From Drechslerella dactyloides (Eukaryota; Ascomycota; Orbiliomycetes; Orbiliales; Orbiliaceae): DNA of 64,000 bases. Shown piece by piece: positions 42,342 to 54,930 of the stretch (position 1 is the first letter of the stretch; every line of letters begins with the position of its first letter). Position numbers and translations under genes: made by a program. The stretch is from positions 806,001-870,000 of the forward strand of contig JAGTWJ010000010.1 in the NCBI GenBank assembly GCA_020064725.1, read 5' to 3'. The notes beneath the pieces are model-generated. The model saw only the letters and a program-made list of their open reading frames with translations, did no database searches and was not told the DNA's origin.

Positions 42342-44076
42342 ATGGCTCCTGCAACGTCGGAATCCGCGAACCTGATCGGTATCGCGAACGTGAGTAGCTC
42401 CTATCCGCACCAAAAACGCGTTTTAATGGCACCGATTTCGCTGACTCGTCGTTCTTCAGCTGCCGAATCAAAGGTACACGCGATCTTGAATATTTTGATT
42501 GGAGAATTGATCGGAGAGCAGCTTGGCTGACACTGGAATTCTGTTCATAGGCACAAGATCGTAGCCAAGCGTGGAGCTGCGTTCACGATAATGGTATGCT
42601 CCTTCCATCCGAACAAAACCGACCCCTGGATCCATTGCTGATAACAGCGCGTTTTAGGTTGCTGGTGAATCCGGACTAGGTACATCCGAAGCTTGAAGAA
42701 TGGCCCTATCGGCAAGATCTCGCGACTAACTCCGGCTGCCACCACCAATAGGCAAGACTACTTTCATCAACACCCTGTTCTCGACCACCATCAAGAATTA
42801 TGCCGACCATAAGAAGAGGCACAACAAACAGGTACAATGCACTTGCCCCGACCCGTTATCGAGCAAGTCTCACACGTGACTTGGATATCTAGGTCGACAA
42901 GACGGTCGAGATTGAAATCACCAAGGCCGAGCTCGAAGAGAAATTCTTCAAAGGTTCGTTGACTATACATGACCAACTCGATAACCATGTCCTAACGTTC
43001 GCTCCCAGTCCGTCTGACCGTCATCGATACTCCTGGCTTCGGAGACTACGTTAACAACCGCGACTCCTGGATGCCAATCATCGAGTTCTTGGATGACCAG
43101 CACGAATCCTACATGCTTCAGGAGCAACAACCGCGCCGACAAGACAAGATTGATCTCCGTGTCCACGCCTGCTTGTACTTCATCCGCCCAACCGGCCACA
43201 CCCTGAAGCCGCTTGACATTGAAGTTATGAAGAGACTGTGCACCCGTGTGAACTTGATCCCCGTTGTTGCCAAGGCCGACACGCTTTCCCCAGCCGATCT
43301 CTACAGATTCAAGGAGAGGGTAAGAAGAGCAAACTGTCACCGAAGTTATTTGTCGCGCTAACAGGATTCGTATGCTAGATCCGTGCCGTGATTGAGGCTC
43401 AAGGCATCAAGATCTACCAGCCACCAGTCGAGGAGGATGACGAGGCTGCTGCCCAGCACGCCCGCAGCTTGATGGTATGATGCCTGACACTCTATGAAGT
43501 GAACGTATTTGGCTGACATTGGATAGGCCGCGATGCCATTTGCTGTTATCGGCAGTGAGAAGGATGTCAAGACCCCTGATGGCCGCGTCGTCAAGGGCCG
43601 GCAGTACAGCTGGGGTGTCGCCGAAGTCGAGAACGAGGACCACTGCGACTTCAAGAAGCTCCGGAGCATCTTGATCCGGACGCACATGTTGGATCTCATC
43701 CACACGACCGAGGAGCAGCACTACGAAGTCTACCGTGCACAGCAGATGGAGACTCGCAAGTTCGGCGAGAGCAAGCCACGCAAGTTGGACAACCCCAAGT
43801 TCAAGGAAGAGGAAGAAGCCCTCCGGAAGCGCTTTACCGAGCAGGTGAAAGTCGAGGAGCAGAGGTTCAGACAGTGGGAGCAGAAGCTCATCTCCGAGCG
43901 CGACCGCCTCAACAAGGACTTGGAAGCTACACACGCTGCGTACGTTCTCTTCCCCAGACATCAGAAGTTAGACAGGACGACGCTAACAAGTGTTTCCGTA
44001 AAACAGTATCAAGGCATTGGAGATGGAGCTCGAGCAGATGCAGGGATCCGCTGCGCGCACCGGCCGAAGAAACTAG
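42342..44076 (+). CDS. CDC12: Septin, CDC12/AspC type
   Basis: Ten exons: 42342-42389, 42460-42473, 42551-42593, 42658-42679, 42752-42831, 42893-42953, 43009-43319, 43379-43474, 43527-43939 and 44007-44076, giving 385 residues. Exons 2 and 4 are 14 and 22 nt. The spliced start GIANLPNQRHKIVAKRG is diagnostic of Cdc12. G1 is GESGLGKTT (about 45-53), G3 is DTPGFGD and G4 is AKAD. The septin unique element includes WGVAEVENEDHCDFKKLR. A coiled coil (about 320-380: EEEEALRKRFTEQVKVEEQRFRQWEQK) ends the protein. It assembles into hetero-oligomeric septin filaments at septa, branch points and hyphal tips. Confidence 0.96.
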
Positions 44077-44647
44077 ATGCAGTATACGGAAGCATCAGCT
44101 CTTTTCAGAATTTGGAGCAGTTTATCGGAGAAGGATATTTGACGTTGCGATGTGGCCTTCGTTTTGCTTTCGCCGAAAGTTTACATTTTTAATCAAATTA
44201 ATAACGACACCTCTGTCCCATGAAACACCACACCACTCCGCCGCCTCTATTCTCGTGCGTTCTGTTGTTAGTCCTTGTATACCATTGTCCATGTATACAT
44301 GCACAAGAAACCTGAATCTGTCCCGATTTCGTGTATTCAAAAATGACTTGACCCCCCTTTCGTCTTCCATTTCTTTCTTTTTCTTTTAGCGTCTCTACAA
44401 GTATTTTAATCAACTATTGACTTGAACCAGAACAGAATTAAAATACTGGTGTTGAGAAGCTTAGAATTCATGAAATATTGATCCCTGCATGCATTCGATA
44501 TGCGTACATGGTAGATCGCTGCACATGCGCGTATATTCTGGTATCGTGCCCACTACGCCGCAGAACCTGTTACTCCTGGTGTAAATTCGGATGGAATGAA
44601 GATGAAATTAAATTGTTATATCAGTGACTCAAGTCGCAAGCAGGTGA
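44077..44647. other. Convergent intergenic region
   Basis: The 571 bases hold the septin 3' UTR (AT-rich from 44180) and the 3' flank of the secreted protein gene. There is a TGCATGCA palindrome at 44486-44493. No gene seen. Confidence 0.5.
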
Positions 44648-45436
44648 CTATTGTAAATAACCAACGATGATACCAGCTATCACGGCTATGGCCACCATCC
44701 ATCCACCTTCGCTCTTCGCCCTACTCACGCCCGAAGGCTGGCACATCGACATGTTCATGCTCGCACTTGGATTCTCATCGGTAGCTGTGTACTGCCCATC
44801 ACCACTCAGGACAGTTCTATCCTGCAAAAATGATATCGTCCCGTCGGCTATCCTGCGAATCCCACAAACCGTGACGGCGGTACCATTCTCGAAGGGCCCG
44901 TTGCTGCACTCGTCGGCCGTGCCGTTCAAGCAGAGGAATTGCGGGTCGTAGCGCACCCATCGTGTCTCGTTGAGGGAGAAGCACATCTCTGGGACCGGAA
45001 TGCCGGCTGCAGCGTATGACGTTGAAATATCACCACAGACGCTATAGGACGGTGGGTCTTCGTCGTTGGGGCCCCGTCGAGAATTCGTGGTGGTATCCTT
45101 GTTCGCGGCGGCGGCGACGGCAACGGTAAAGAATCGGGAGAGGGTCGAGGGGTCGTTTGTGGAGGGCGTGATGTTGAAGCGCGCGGCGACGGAGACGCCG
45201 CCGGAGCCGATTATCGAACATCTGCCGATACAGCTGGAGGGGACGGACACGAGGGACGGAGTGCAGGTTGTGAAGTTGGAGATTTGGATGGAGGCGTTGG
45301 CGAGGAAGGAGTAGCCAGTGTCGCTGTTGAGCTTTACCGTCCAAGTGTCAGTGGTGATGAAGCGGTTGCAGTCGGCGAGAACCGACGCCGCGAATAGCAG
45401 ATAGAGGGGCGATATTCCCATTCTCATGGTGGGCAA
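44648..45436 (-). CDS. Secreted Cys-rich glycoprotein, probably GPI-anchored, unknown function
   Basis: One exon of 262 residues. A signal peptide is evident (MGISPLYLLFAASVLADC). The mature part has about ten Cys and seven or more N-glycosylation sequons (NAS, NFT, NIT, NET, NGT twice, NMS). The C-terminus is a short hydrophobic helix (GGWMVAIAVIAGIIVGYLQ) with no basic residues after it, preceded by a small-residue Ser/Gly stretch, which fits a GPI-anchor signal. A single-pass membrane protein is the alternative. No domain is recognised. The exact start (Met 45436, 45427 or 45421) is uncertain. It is likely a cell-surface protein. Confidence 0.75.
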   Translation of the reverse strand: MPTMRMGISPLYLLFAASVLADCNRFITTDTWTVKLNSDTGYSFLANASIQISNFTTCTPSLVSVPSSCIGRCSIIGSGGVSVAARFNITPSTNDPSTLSRFFTVAVAAAANKDTTTNSRRGPNDEDPPSYSVCGDISTSYAAAGIPVPEMCFSLNETRWVRYDPQFLCLNGTADECSNGPFENGTAVTVCGIRRIADGTISFLQDRTVLSGDGQYTATDENPSASMNMSMCQPSGVSRAKSEGGWMVAIAVIAGIIVGYLQ

Positions 45437-48400
45437 GTTGACATGTACAATACTAAGAAGGGCCGGATTGACTATCTTTACACCTTCGATATCTGGGATA
45501 TATCAGCGTGTTGACTGTGTGGTATTTCGCAACCGCCTTTGAGTCGACGGTCATACGAGGCATGCTCTTAAGTAGTTTCAAGCAATCCAAGGTACAAGAC
45601 CTCTTTATATATTCTGCTACCTACCGTAAAATATTAGAGATACCAGGCTACGCTATCAATATCATGAAAGCCGGAAAGTTCTCAATCTTCTCAGCAATCT
45701 CTGACGTGACGTCGTGACCGCCATGCGGCTCCAGCATGGCATCTGGATGTGCAGATATTTGCCGGGTCTACAGGCTCAATTGACGCTTGGCAATCGTCAC
45801 GAGCACCAACTACGAGCATGCATTTCAAGGACAGGTTAACACATGGACAGAGTTAATAAGGGAGCGTTGTAAAATAATGGTGCGAATTAAGCTGGCGTCA
45901 TGGTGGGGCTCGCAAGGTTATAGACTTAACGTGTAATGACACTGAATCAGACTGACCAAGGCAGGAGTATTATTGGCGTCGAGAACCATATTATATTCTT
46001 GAAGCCTTATACAAGGGAGCAGCAAAGTCTATCAAATAATGCCATGAATAGCCCTCAGGGCCAGCATTCAAGGCAGCTAACGATTGGAGATACGCTTTAG
46101 TGATATAATTTTACACGAGCGCTACAGCGGAAAACTTATAGTATTTTGGCTTACAGAACAACCTCTCGATCGATTCACCACATGTATATACATCCAATCT
46201 GAGATACACCTCCGCGCCTTGAATGTTGACATAGTTTAGAAATCGCCTAACTTCTCTGAAACACATGTATAAATATGGAAGGATGCCGAATCCGTGGTGG
46301 TACATGAAAAGTCGAAAAGCCACATTAACTGTGCATGTGTAATAGTCAAGAAGCGTGAATCCATGGAACAGCAGCAGACAGTCCCTGGAGAGTCTTGACT
46401 GCGCGCGTATGGCTGAATATCGACGCGGGAAACCGATCGCCCGATACATCAAAGGCGCCGTGTAAGCTTTCGTTGCTGCCAGCTTTGAGACCATGGGAGA
46501 GGCTGTTTTAGGACATTCTTCGTACTTGTGTATACTGTCCTATAGCTCTACGGCCTCAGGGCCCTAAAATTATGTTCTCCCTGGGAAACATGTGTATTCG
46601 AAAACCCGCAAAACGCCATTAATATAATGCGAGGTAAGTGCAGACTCTCTAGTAAACACGCCAGCGCGCGTAGGTATTCTTTGATACTTTGAGTAATGCA
46701 TAGATGTTACTGCACTAATTTTGAATGGTTGCCTTTTGCAAGATATCCGTTGCCGATGGACATTGAAACTGTTACATGCTGCCGTGCATTTGTGTTCATA
46801 CTAAAGTTGACTCTACTCCTTCTGCGACTAAGCGATACCTGACTCATGCGTGATCTTCAACTTGGAAGGTGAAGTTCGTCTCAAATATGTCCCACGTCAT
46901 CGTCTGCATGAATTTCTCTCCGTTACACGATTACATGGAAAAAGTGTGACGATGCCTGCACACTCCTTATGTAGATGATCGATGATCTAATATTCTTCAA
47001 ACAGAATACTTGCTCCACACATATTGCTGAGGGATCTCTTGTAGGATATATAAGTTTGTGAGTATCCGAGAACGTCCAAGATCGATATCCCCTATATAGT
47101 GGTCTCGCCAGCGAATCCGTACAGCTTCATAAGTGGTGGGATTGGCTGGTTAGAGCTGAGTGTATGAGGACCACTGTAAACATTAAGGAGCTTTGAAATT
47201 CCATTTTTCGTAGGTTGAATGAAAGGCTGGCGGGACGTGGTCGCGCAGTTGATGTATATCTGGCGCCGGTCCTCCATCGTCTTGGGCTCTTTGTGGTTCC
47301 ATAGGGTTCGAACAAGGCAAATATATATTCTCATAGGCTGGAACCTGAAGGCTTGAACATGAAGGCTTGAAGACAAATGTATATAGATATATTAATCTCA
47401 TAAGTTGAGATTGCTTCGTATATGGTTCTTTCTTATAATGGCTGGTGAGGATCATAATAGGCCAGAAGAAAGGCCTTTTAACTGGGGATTTCCTATCGAA
47501 TAGATATTGCCAACCGGCAATGGGATCATAAGATTGTTTCCAGCACGACGAAAAGCACCTTGCTAAAGAGGTGCTCACATCATATTTCTTGAAATGTCGT
47601 GGCACCATAACCCGTATATATATAAGTGTCGGATTCTCGCGGCGTCTTGATGAGGTAGTATAGTCTCATGCAAGATATTCATGCGGCTAGATGATCTCGT
47701 AACCCAAACTGTCCTTCCACTTCGAGTTGGGTTGGTTTACGAGACTAGAAGAAAAATATAAAGTGAGATGGGATGAACAGAACCACAGTATGATGTACTG
47801 ACATGCTGTTCTATTATACTTGTCGTACGCGGTGGTGGGTTGGTAGAGATACTAGATGAAGGGATGAAAAACTGGCGAAGGTGTAGGCTTTCTGTTGGCC
47901 AGCGTTTGGTTTACAAGATAAGGTAGATTCTGGAGGTTTGTTTATTTCAGTTGCTTAGAGTAACATGTGGAATCTTCTAGGACAGATTTGTCTCGCGGGC
48001 CAGAAGTCGGACGGACTAGAATGCCTGAACTTGTTCCTCAATTAATTAATTAGTCTTATACTCAAGCTAGTCAGCTAAGTTAGTCGATATAGGAAGCAGA
48101 TGGAAATATTAGACGGCACATCAGCTTAGAACTGCCTGTAATCATTCAGTCAACAGTTTTTAACTCATAATGCCCGCCATCTCGTTGTGCGTGTGTCTGT
48201 CAAAATTTAAAGGGCAAATTGAGGTTCAGACGGGTAGTCTATGGCAAAAATGGAGTCATGATGGATATGATGCCAACCAGGACGCCAGACTTTCACCGTG
48301 TGCATAAGCATATATTTTATCACCGACTGCCGGATATATGAGACTGTACTACGTGTTGACGACGTTGGATACTCATTAGGGACACGGCCTCGGAAAACCT

Positions 48401-49569
48401 ATTTATCAAAGTTAAGTTTATATTTAACTTTTCATGTGAAGTATTAAATTTGCGTGTACGCGTAGAATTAATTCACCACCGTAATTCCAGAACAAAAGGC
48501 CAAAAAGCAAAGCTAAAGATAGCAAAAACGTAATTTCCACAAGCAAAAAATTAAAAGGTTTTGACCAGCGGTATCCGGGATTCGCAACTCATCGCTGACG
48601 TTGCTACTGATCGGACCCTACGAGGCTTGTGTAAGGCAGAGCGAACGGGATACCCAATTCTCCGTGTGGTATGACCGCTGGTACAATCTTGGCACGAAAA
48701 CGCAGAGAGAACCCACATGGGTTTCCCGCACAGTTATTCTAATAAAAATTCAAAATCGAACATTGATATATCGGCAAGGTTGCAGTAAAGCTTTTCCGGT
48801 TCCGATTTTCTGCATGGACCTCTTTGCAGGCGCATCCATGCATGACTCGGAGAATTAATCCCGCATGGCGTGATGAAATGAGACCGACGAGTCGCTAGCA
48901 CCCGATATTACCATAGCGCCACATGCACGGATTTATATATATGAACCGCGCCTACAAGACGCAAGGCATGGACTGTAAAGCCTAGGTCCACTTTGGGAGC
49001 CAGGAACGTGATGTTTGATATTCACATACGAAGTACGTACTAGAATCTCCATATAGACAGGAAGAAGAGAATGGGTCCTATCGATCATAAAACTGCTAGC
49101 TCCTCGGAATAAGCCGCACCTCTCGGAATTACAAAGGTCACTAAGGTACTATAAGAAGGGAGAAGTGAAAAAAGTTCCTGGGGTAAAGGAATACTAGACC
49201 TCGAACCGTAGAGGAAAGCCCTGGAACCCCATGGGAGTAAAAAAACCTAAAAGGAAAGAAAGCAATGGTATCATATGGTCCGCAGAGAGATAAAGACACC
49301 GAAACTAAGTGGAGAGAAGGAAATAATAAGAATGCCTCGAGTATAAGAAAAACTAGACGGAGAATAAAAAAACAGCGAAGAGAAGAAAAAATATCGAAAC
49401 AATGAATCCCCAGATCGACGCCGTACCAATGTCTAGGGATACGAAAAAGCAATCGTCATGACTTCACTTCAGAATACAGAAAAGGAAAGCGTCGTAGACA
49501 CGTAAAACATGTTCCTTTCGACAAAGCTGTGGCGATGGGAAACGGAGCAGCCTACGCAGCGTACCACAG
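45437..49569. other. 4.1 kb AT-rich gene desert
   Basis: The longest open frame has 141 codons (minus strand, 47183-47608) and none shows a domain. The DNA is AT-rich with many TATATA tracts and little sign of coding structure. The last 400 bases (49150-49560) are purine-rich on the plus strand, that is pyrimidine-rich on the sense strand, and probably form the KDM5 3' UTR. No intact transposon, terminal repeat or tRNA was found by eye. Confidence 0.45.
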
Positions 49570-52500
49570 CTACGTCTTACTGCTGCCAGATGCTTCCGCC
49601 TCTCTATCGTCATCGTCAAGTGTCGAATACTGCTGTAAAGTGAGCGCCTCGTTCGCCGCCTGCTGAGCGAGGGTCGCTCGCTCGGATTCTTCCGATTGCG
49701 CCATGGCCCCGGAGATATCTTTCATCAAGACGTCGGTGGGCTCCTGGTTGGCAGATGCGGCGTCAAATTCGAACATGGTGCTCATCTCTTGAATCTGTGT
49801 GGTTGAAGGAATGTGATCTTCATGGTGGTGTCGGGTGGAAACGAATGGTACTGGAGGTGGAGTGGTGCCGAAAAGGACATTGTCCACATTACGACTGCGG
49901 ATGGAAGTGCTGGACTCCATAGGCGATTCGTGCATGCCAACGCTGTAAGGGGGTGACTCTCGTTCCATGTCGTAGCCGGAACTGTAATCAAACTGCGGGT
50001 GCTGAAGCGTAGAGGGGGAGGCAGAGGATCCAGGAGAGCCGCTGCGAGGGGCGGGTTTGATAGAAGTGGGTGTCTTTTGTGTCGGCATATCCTTCGCCTT
50101 CTTGAACTGGTGAGGCTTCGTTCTCAGCGGGACGGGTAGATCGTCAGGGTTCTCGATTCCGAGGGACATCATGAGTTTTTGTTGTTTTGTTGGGCGCGGC
50201 TTGCGAGTAGAAAGCGACGCCGATAGTATCGGGGGCGGGTCAGGCGCAATTGGCATCCACCGGTGAAGTTCAGCACGGAGGAAATTGTGCTCCTGCGCTA
50301 AGAGAACCTCAGCACCCTCGATTTTGCGTAGATAAAACCTCATTGTCGGAACCTCTGCACTTGTAAGGCCGAAGGCGTTCTGGCAGAAGGGGTGTAGATG
50401 ATCCCTAAACCTCTGAGAAACTTGAATGATGCGGGTAAGACAGGTTTGCTCCTCAGGCTGGAAAGGGAGATCAACAATCTCCGACTCCCAGATCTGGAGG
50501 TCTTCAAGCTTCGGTCGTGCAGCGTCCCTCGGTATCTTGACCCGGTGGTCGCAGATCGGACACGTATATTTGTCCTCCTCTTTGACCTTTCCGCGGGCGA
50601 TCTTGAGGCACTTCCCGTGATACCATTCGTGGCATATCTCGCACTCGATCATCATACCTGCCTCGGGTTGACGACAGATGCAGAAGATCTCGCGTAGTCG
50701 CCCGGATTTGGATGAATCGCCTCCGAATGATGTCACATTGCCGCTAGGATCTGGGCTCTGCTCGCGGGATGAGGGTTCAACCGGTGTGCGCGGCCGATCC
50801 TCGAGTGCAAAGCAGGCATTGTTGCGCGATTCAACGTACATCATGTGACTTAGGAGGATATGAAGCGGTGCGTTCGCCTTGCCGAAGAGTTTTTTTCCCC
50901 TTCGCATCCAATCCTCGTGTTTCTTGAGCTCCTTCTCGAGATCGACTGTCCCTGCCGGCTTGACTTGTCCTGCGGTAAGGGAATCCATCACATCTCTGGC
51001 ATCCTTGTAATGAGGGCGTTGGTGGATATGTTCCGCTTTGGCTTTTTCAACCAAGTTTTGAACTTGGCGTTGTGCTTCTCGCTGCTTGTTCAGGATCTGG
51101 TCGACTTGATCGAGAATACTCTGCTCGTATGGATGGAGCTGCGCCATCTTCGACAGAGCCTCCAGCTGGGCGTAGTGTATGGGTTCTTGCGACATGACGT
51201 CTCGCGCTTTGCTGGACCACAGCTGCCCCGCATTTCTTTCGGCTTCGAGCCACGCGAGAAGTTCGTTATCCGGCGCCTTCATACCAAGCTCATAACCTTG
51301 GTCGATCAAAGCTTGGCATTCTTGCAACGTGACAACCTTCCCGATGTACTTCGTATCGTTGACTTCTTTGATCCATCTGAACTGTTGGATGACCTTGTCA
51401 AGCTGCTCGGTCTCGACTAGATCGACGTTGAAAGACTTCCCCACGTCCGCCAGTTCTTCGTACTGTTCGATCGTCATGCCCCCACCCGGTTGAGCATCTG
51501 CGAGCGCGTAGCGGGCCTTTTGTTGGAAGTCGCTAATTGCTTCTGCTCTTTCGCGGAGCTGTTCGATCTCAGGAGCCTCGAAGGATAACTGGTCGGCCTC
51601 CTGTAGAAGTCGCACAATGTTATCAACTTTTCTGAGCTCTTTATCACGTTCTTCTAGCTCTGCAGCCTTCGCATTCCCCTTTCGCCAGACTTTCTCATTT
51701 TTCCTGCGGTTCTGCTGCTTTCGCGAAATATAGTTGGTAGCCTCTTCGACCCACTCATTCGCGCGATCCACGAAAGACTTGAGAGCAGGCAATTCTGGAA
51801 TCGTGGCTGGTATCTTCTCTCCCTCGGCTAGAAGAGATCGCAAAGTCTTCAAAGCAGGTCTTGGGGATTCTAACATAAACTTTTGCAACTTTGCGGTCCA
51901 TGCCTTCGGCATGTTTGCCTTATCTCTAACTTTGTCCACTAGCTCCTTCAAACCCTCGTCGGTGTGCTTCAGGCGGAGGATCAATTTGTCCGACGAGCAG
52001 TCGCAGATGTCTTGGTAGTGCTCGATACACCCGACATTTGTCGTACAATCGCAGATGACCTGGGACAGATAACAATACGATTTGCATACTATGCACTGGT
52101 ATTGCTCCTCCGCAAGGTCACCTTCGACCGATTGCTCGGTAATGCCCGGGACGATCTCGCGCAACGTGTTGCGACTTTCGAGTTCAGTGTCACGGATTTT
52201 CTCCAGAGCTGGTGCGAGCCTATTTTGTCAAAAGCGTTAGCCTTCGAGTTCGCGTGTGGTCCCACCGGCCGAGCTTACCACAATGCCGTCTTGATCGATG
52301 TATCTCTGGCGGCGGCGGTCAGTAACAACTCCTCGTGGGAGAATACTGGTTGTTTCCTAAATTCATGGTAACGTTCAACGCCAGCTCGGCCATAAGGCTC
52401 CCAGTCTGGAGGCGCAAAGTTGACGGCCTCATTAAAGTTGAACTGCGAAGTCGACGAATTAGCTGCTTGCGACTTCTTTGTATCGAATTAACACTTACCC

Positions 52501-54930
52501 CGTGATTGAATCCCGCGTGGTAGGCTTGAGGGAATGTGATAACAAATTGACCCGCGCGTTGATCGATTGCGTAGACCTTGACTCCAACTTTCGTTAAGGC
52601 TGATGGAGTGAGCAGCGTCACAAGTTGGAACAGCAAATCGGGTTGTTGTTCGAACAACTCCGGAACCGCCTCTCTCATCGCGTTTTCAAACTTGAGAGCA
52701 TCCGAGCAAGGAATCCCGTACCACGTTTTCGTAGCGCCGAAATGTTGGTAGTTTGCCGAGTAAGTGTAGTGGTCTTCGTTGTGCCAGCAGAAAGTAGAGA
52801 AGCACATGCCAACGTAAAGCCAAGGAACAGTCATCCCGGAAACATCAGACTTGATGTGCCGGAACAAAGATGCGCTGTTCAACGGCAATATGTTGAGGTT
52901 CCACGGGTCATGAGCGTACTTGTTGAGCGGGTCCTTTTCAATGACTGGGAATCCGCTTCCGTGTGTAGTGGAGTGAATGTCGGCGCCGTATTCAACCTCG
53001 ACAGTCTCATGCAAACTTTCAACGAGTCGCCAGAACTCACGTTCGACGTCATCTTCGGAGACCTGTCGCTTTGAGTTCAAGATCGGATCAAAGGACATTT
53101 TCGAGGCAAAGTAGTTCTCCTTGAAGTTATTCGCCTTCTCCTGGAATTGTTTTAGGGAGTAGACAGGGCCATCCTCAAAACCAAACTCGCCAGTCCCGAC
53201 CAGGCATCGGTTGCAATACCAGTCTCTCTCCGGTATTGTCTTCACTGGGGGGTCTAGACAGTAGGTATGATAGCCATGGTCGCATCCATCACATAAAAGG
53301 AGAGAAGTGGCATCATCGCCACGCCCGCATTTTTCGCATTTCTAATACTTTAGTCAGCTATGCACTGCTCCTACGCTCGGCAATAAAATAACACTCACCT
53401 CTCCTGGTTTCGATTTGTTTGGTCGATCTGGCCGCGGGGTAGCAGGTCGGTGGAATATCATGTTCGAACCAGCGACAGTTGGGGCTGGAGTTGGCGACAG
53501 CCGTTAGTATTTGCACTGAGGCGCATGTACACCATTTTATATGCCGCACAACATACCTTTCTTGAGTCGCTTGCTCCGACGCTCGCCACTTTCTTTCTCT
53601 TCAGCATCTTTCGGAGGGCTTTCGCTATTCTCGCTATGATGACGCTTCGAGCCTCTGCTAGAAGGCCGCGGGGTCTCATTAGGTGCTGGTGTTGGCTCGT
53701 TCTCCTTTTTGATAGAATTGACAGCGGTGAAACCATTGCTATTGACGGGCGTAAAGCTGTTCGCATTGACGGGAGTGAATCCGCCGGCGGGAGCAGGGGT
53801 ACTGTTCTCTCCGGGGTCTACGGGGGCAGCATCCGGCATTGGAGAATCGTTATCAGAATCCACGGGTTTTTCACGCATGCCGGAGTGGAGCGTCATAGAA
53901 ACACGTGACAAGGGCGATTCTTGCATTCCTCCAGGGGATTTCAACATTGACTTCCCCATTTTCCCCGCGGGACTACCGGCAGGCGACGGGGTCAAAGGTC
54001 CACCATACTCCGCTTCTAATTGCTGCTGAACACCGGGTTTCGCGGTTTTGACGTATTCTTCATATGGGTGCAAGTATTTCTGGTAGGAGTTTTTGAGGGA
54101 AGTCGAAAGCGATGACATTATCTTGCCGCTGTATCCTAGATCGCGCCCGATTTCGGCCCACTTCTTCCCCTTGCAGACTTTATCGAATCCTCCTCGAATG
54201 TCGACAGCTTTCTTTAACCTATAAAGATCAAGCGGGCGTTTGTCGACGCTAGGATATCGATTTAAAGTCATTCCATGTTGTGAATGGAACTTGTTGAGTT
54301 GGTCAAGGTAGTTTAGATTCGCCCGGGTTCCTGTCCGCGCACTCGGGTTAGAATGTTGGACTTGGGTGGCGCAAACCGGCGGATGGGGTTTCTTACCTCC
54401 TTCAACACTGTTGAGTTCTTGACGTCGAGTTTTGAAGTGAAAGCGCTATAATAATGTTAGAAAATATGAGGATCAAGTTCGTGTTTTATCCTGGGGCGTC
54501 GTACCTCGGTATCGATGCAAAACGGTGGGTTCCAGGTATCGGGGGGGATGATCTTGACAATGCCATATTTCCGGCCTTCCTCAGCGATGCTCTGGATGTA
54601 CTTGAAAGGGTCTTTGAATTCGTCCTCGGTAGGCCAGTAAGTGGGTGCTTCTGTGATTCCGTGCGGTCGATTCTTCTTTGGTTGCTCCTTTATTGATGGT
54701 ATTTGGCGGTGTTCTACCGAGCTCATGTCGAGTCCCGCCGCTCTCCTAGTGCTCAGTGGGACCCCCTGGTTAGGTGGAACCATGTTGCCATTCAGCACAG
54801 TGCTGGCGCCCTTCATCCTTGCTGTCGGAGTATTCGATTGAGGGTTGGAGGGCGATTTGCGGGATCCATTGGCGGCCGATTTGGGGGTACCTTGAGTGGA
54901 GGTAGGGCCGTTGCTCGAGGTACCCGCCAT
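49570..54930 (-). CDS. Histone H3K4 demethylase, KDM5/JARID1 (Lid2-type)
   Basis: Seven exons: 54505-54930, 54397-54445, 53557-54330, 53399-53484, 52499-53341, 52279-52442 and 49570-52219, giving 1663 residues. Domains in order: JmjN (about 83-125, APTYWPTEDEFKDPFKYI); ARID (about 160-255, LDQLNKFHSQHGM); PHD1 (446-492, KCEKCGRGDDATSLLLCDGC); JmjC (about 580-745, FCWHNEDHYTYS and AYHAGFNHG, keeping the iron ligands His, Glu, His); C5HC2 zinc finger (about 823); PLU-1 helical region; and a second PHD (about 1300, CICRQPEAGMMIECEICHEWYHG). It should remove methyl groups from H3K4me3/me2 in the nucleus. A FTPVNANS tandem repeat lies between ARID and PHD1. All splice junctions keep the frame. Confidence 0.95.
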
